DNA of 8,577 nt from an uncultured bacterium (GTDB taxonomy: Bacteria; Bacteroidota; Ignavibacteria; Ignavibacteriales; Melioribacteraceae): assembly GCA_937936675.1 (NCBI GenBank), contig CALDDL010000357.1, forward strand, positions 1 to 8,577, given 5' to 3'. Numbering within the stretch: the first letter of the stretch is position 1; each line of letters opens with the position of its first letter. This document shows positions 6,662 through 8,577 of the stretch, one piece after another. The position numbers were made by a program, and so were the translations under genes. The notes beneath the pieces were generated by a model, which saw only the letters and a program-made list of their open reading frames with translations, had not been told where the DNA came from and searched no databases.

Positions 6662-8577
6662 TTATTTTTCTGAAAATCCTTTAATTGCTTTCTCTATCCA
6701 ATTTCCGTTTTGATCTTTTTCCAATTCTATAATAGAGGGCTTTTCTAATCTTAAACTAAAGTCATTGACTTCAACATTACTCCCTTTATAAACTAATGCT
6801 GATTTTAGAATTTCTTTTTCATAAGAAAGAATAATCATAGAAGCATCAGTTTTTAATTCTGGTAAATTTATTTTTTCGTTCTTTTTGAAATAAAGACTCG
6901 TTCTATCATCGCCTTTATTAATATTAATTAATTTATAGTCTCTATTATTATATTCTCTAATTGAGGGAATATCATTATCATCATTAGAAGTAGGATAGAT
7001 TAATGTATTAAAGGAATAATCACTTACAGATTGTTTTTCAAATAAAATAGAATTGATTCCATATTTACTATATGGCTCAATTTTTAAATTAGTATTATCA
7101 CTTTGGATTACATATAATTTTGAGTTGATATTATTTTTAAGAATTCCATTAATATTTTTTAGTAAAGAAAATTCGCCTTGCCAAATCTGTTGATAAGAAT
7201 GAATACCGTCCGAATTGAATTGATCAATAAATAGCCAACAATTAGGTTTAATAAATATTATTGAGCGATTATATAAAACATTTAATGTATCAAAAGCGTT
7301 GTGTGAACCGGAGAAAAAATCGTAATATTTAGCTGATATCCATTCATTAACTGATGGATTAGGCAGTTTTTCCCAAATTCCAAATCCAGTTCTAGCATTA
7401 TTATCAATCCAGTTTTGCCCTTGAAGAATTTTATCAGCGAGAGCAACATTTTTTACTAGTGAGTTTTTTAGATATTGATATGAAAGATCACTATAATGAA
7501 CACGGTAGGTGGGAAGCAGTGCTTCACCAAAGCCATACGCCATTACACCAAGAATACCGCCATGAGTATGATCTGGTTTATATTTTGCCAATCCGCCATC
7601 AATAACCATATAGAGATCATTAATATCCCAGCCGCTTCTCATTACAAAATATTTGCTTTCCTCCAATGAGATCGAACCAACAGAAGGACTTTCTGCTTTC
7701 AATGAATAAAAATTCATTCTCTCATTTTTATTAAAAAACCAGAATAATTCAGGATATAATTTTTCAGAAGCGAAGTATTTATACACTTTATCATTAAAAA
7801 CTGATGCCCCGATTGAGAGAAAGAACGATTCTTTAGGATCAGATAGTTCAGCAGCATTATTATTTTCGAGTGAATCATTCTTAGGAGAATAAATTGCTTG
7901 AGCGTCCTGTAAAACCGGCAGTGCTTTTGTAGGAAGTGCCAGATTTACAATTGCATCAAACATTTTATGAAACTTACGTTCTAATAATTCCGGAATATTT
8001 TTGTCATTTATTTTAGCAATCTTATAGATTCTGAAGTAATTCATGATATCCAATTTGAAATAATGAGAAGCTCTTTCAAATTGGAAACCATCATCATTAA
8101 TTTCTCTTTCGGCATGCAATAAGATTATTTTAAGAGCCATTTCATTCCATAATTTCATAACCGGAAATTCAGGGAACATTGTAGTCATTTCATAAAGTCC
8201 AGCTAATCCATGAAGCTGATGGTTACCATAATGAAACTCTTTACAATCATCAATTAACCGTGCACCATGAAGCAAAAAAACTTTCAATAAATATATTACA
8301 TTATCTTGAGTAAGATTATTAGAATAAAGCATCATCTGATAAGCAAAAAGAAGATTTCGAGTTCTATGTCCAGCATAGAACCTTTCGAATACATCGTTGC
8401 CACCTATTTCTGTATTGCCTGTTTCGTAGTCATCAATAAAATCTTTAAGTTGTGCCGTTAGAATTTCTATAGCTTCTTTGTTCTTTGTATAAATAGCACA
8501 TAAAACATTTTCCGAGGCTCGTGGAAAACGTGATATATACCTGATAGTATTTGGTGTGCTTTCTCTTCCAAATAAAT
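6662..8577 (-). CDS. Heparinase II/III-fold polysaccharide lyase, 5' end cut by window edge
   Basis: The frame is open to the right edge, so about 637 C-terminal residues are visible. The ATG at 8335 is not a convincing start: the 80 codons upstream read as coherent protein, including VFERFYAGHRTRNLLFAYQ, a helix typical of the toroid domain. Numbering from the Met at 8335: an alpha/alpha toroid runs to about 160 with an Asn38-His39 pair (GNHQLHG) and ERASHYF (87-93, Tyr92), resembling the carboxylate-neutralising and catalytic Tyr positions of this superfamily. A heparinase II/III beta domain follows from about 215, with DHTHGG at 255-260 (His256, His258), KNSLVKNVALAD (290-301) and YQQIWQGEF (381-389). 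The C-terminal third is rich in Asn and Ile. It ends 16 bp before eda. The signal peptide and promoter, if present, lie outside. Alginate or its oligomers is the likely substrate by context. The HTHGG box differs from the HGHFDK box of the PL17 partner, and I cannot assign a PL family. Confidence 0.85.
   Translation of the reverse strand, partial: LFGRESTPNTIRYISRFPRASENVLCAIYTKNKEAIEILTAQLKDFIDDYETGNTEIGGNDVFERFYAGHRTRNLLFAYQMMLYSNNLTQDNVIYLLKVFLLHGARLIDDCKEFHYGNHQLHGLAGLYEMTTMFPEFPVMKLWNEMALKIILLHAEREINDDGFQFERASHYFKLDIMNYFRIYKIAKINDKNIPELLERKFHKMFDAIVNLALPTKALPVLQDAQAIYSPKNDSLENNNAAELSDPKESFFLSIGASVFNDKVYKYFASEKLYPELFWFFNKNERMNFYSLKAESPSVGSISLEESKYFVMRSGWDINDLYMVIDGGLAKYKPDHTHGGILGVMAYGFGEALLPTYRVHYSDLSYQYLKNSLVKNVALADKILQGQNWIDNNARTGFGIWEKLPNPSVNEWISAKYYDFFSGSHNAFDTLNVLYNRSIIFIKPNCWLFIDQFNSDGIHSYQQIWQGEFSLLKNINGILKNNINSKLYVIQSDNTNLKIEPYSKYGINSILFEKQSVSDYSFNTLIYPTSNDDNDIPSIREYNNRDYKLININKGDDRTSLYFKKNEKINLPELKTDASMIILSYEKEILKSALVYKGSNVEVNDFSLRLEKPSIIELEKDQNGNWIEKAIKGFSEK

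Noticed and set aside
8333..8335. ATG at 8335 as the true start of the right-hand lyase gene
   Set aside because: The frame is open and protein-like all the way to the window edge, and a start here would cut into the toroid domain.
1..8577. CRISPR array, tRNA/rRNA, insertion sequence or phage genes
   Set aside because: No regularly spaced repeats, transposase or integrase motifs, or structured RNA genes were seen on either strand.

Overview
The window is one tightly packed, AT-rich gene block. All seven genes lie on the minus strand, so transcription runs from high to low coordinates. Together they form a nearly complete alginate (polyuronate) catabolic operon. In order of transcription they are: a heparinase II/III-fold polysaccharide lyase cut by the right edge; KDPG aldolase (eda); an SDR reductase; a secreted PL17-type oligoalginate lyase; the cupin KdgF; an ExuT-like MFS transporter; and 2-keto-3-deoxygluconate kinase (kdgK). 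Gaps between genes are only 16-59 bp, no strand switches occur, and no clear internal promoter or terminator is visible. One polycistronic transcript with its promoter beyond position 8577 is therefore likely.

The products form a continuous pathway. Exported lyases cut oligoalginate to unsaturated monouronate, and the MFS carrier imports it. KdgF speeds ring opening to the linear ketouronate DEH, the SDR reduces DEH to KDG, KdgK phosphorylates KDG to KDPG, and Eda splits KDPG into pyruvate and glyceraldehyde 3-phosphate. Parts of a full system not seen here are an obvious endo-lyase (PL6/PL7), a SusC/SusD or TonB-dependent receptor, and a regulator. These may lie outside the window.

Region by region: 1-235 is non-coding 3' flank with two inverted repeats. 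236-2568 holds kdgK and the transporter, which begin with GTG and TTG. 2597-5153 holds kdgF and the PL17 lyase. 5213-6645 holds the SDR and Eda. 6662-8577 holds the truncated second lyase, whose reading frame stays open to the edge.

Organism: protein style (PL17 with a short signal peptide, a KdgF/SDR/ExuT/KdgK set, a KdgK ending in GSGRVER) points to the Bacteroidota/FCB group. All six visible gene starts have at least a weak, and mostly a clear, Shine-Dalgarno-like sequence, and two use GTG or TTG. Flavobacteriia and Bacteroidia largely lack Shine-Dalgarno motifs, so a relative such as Ignavibacteria is more plausible. That is inference only, with no marker gene to confirm it.

I found no wholly new system. 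The best candidate for something undescribed is the truncated heparinase-fold protein at the right end.
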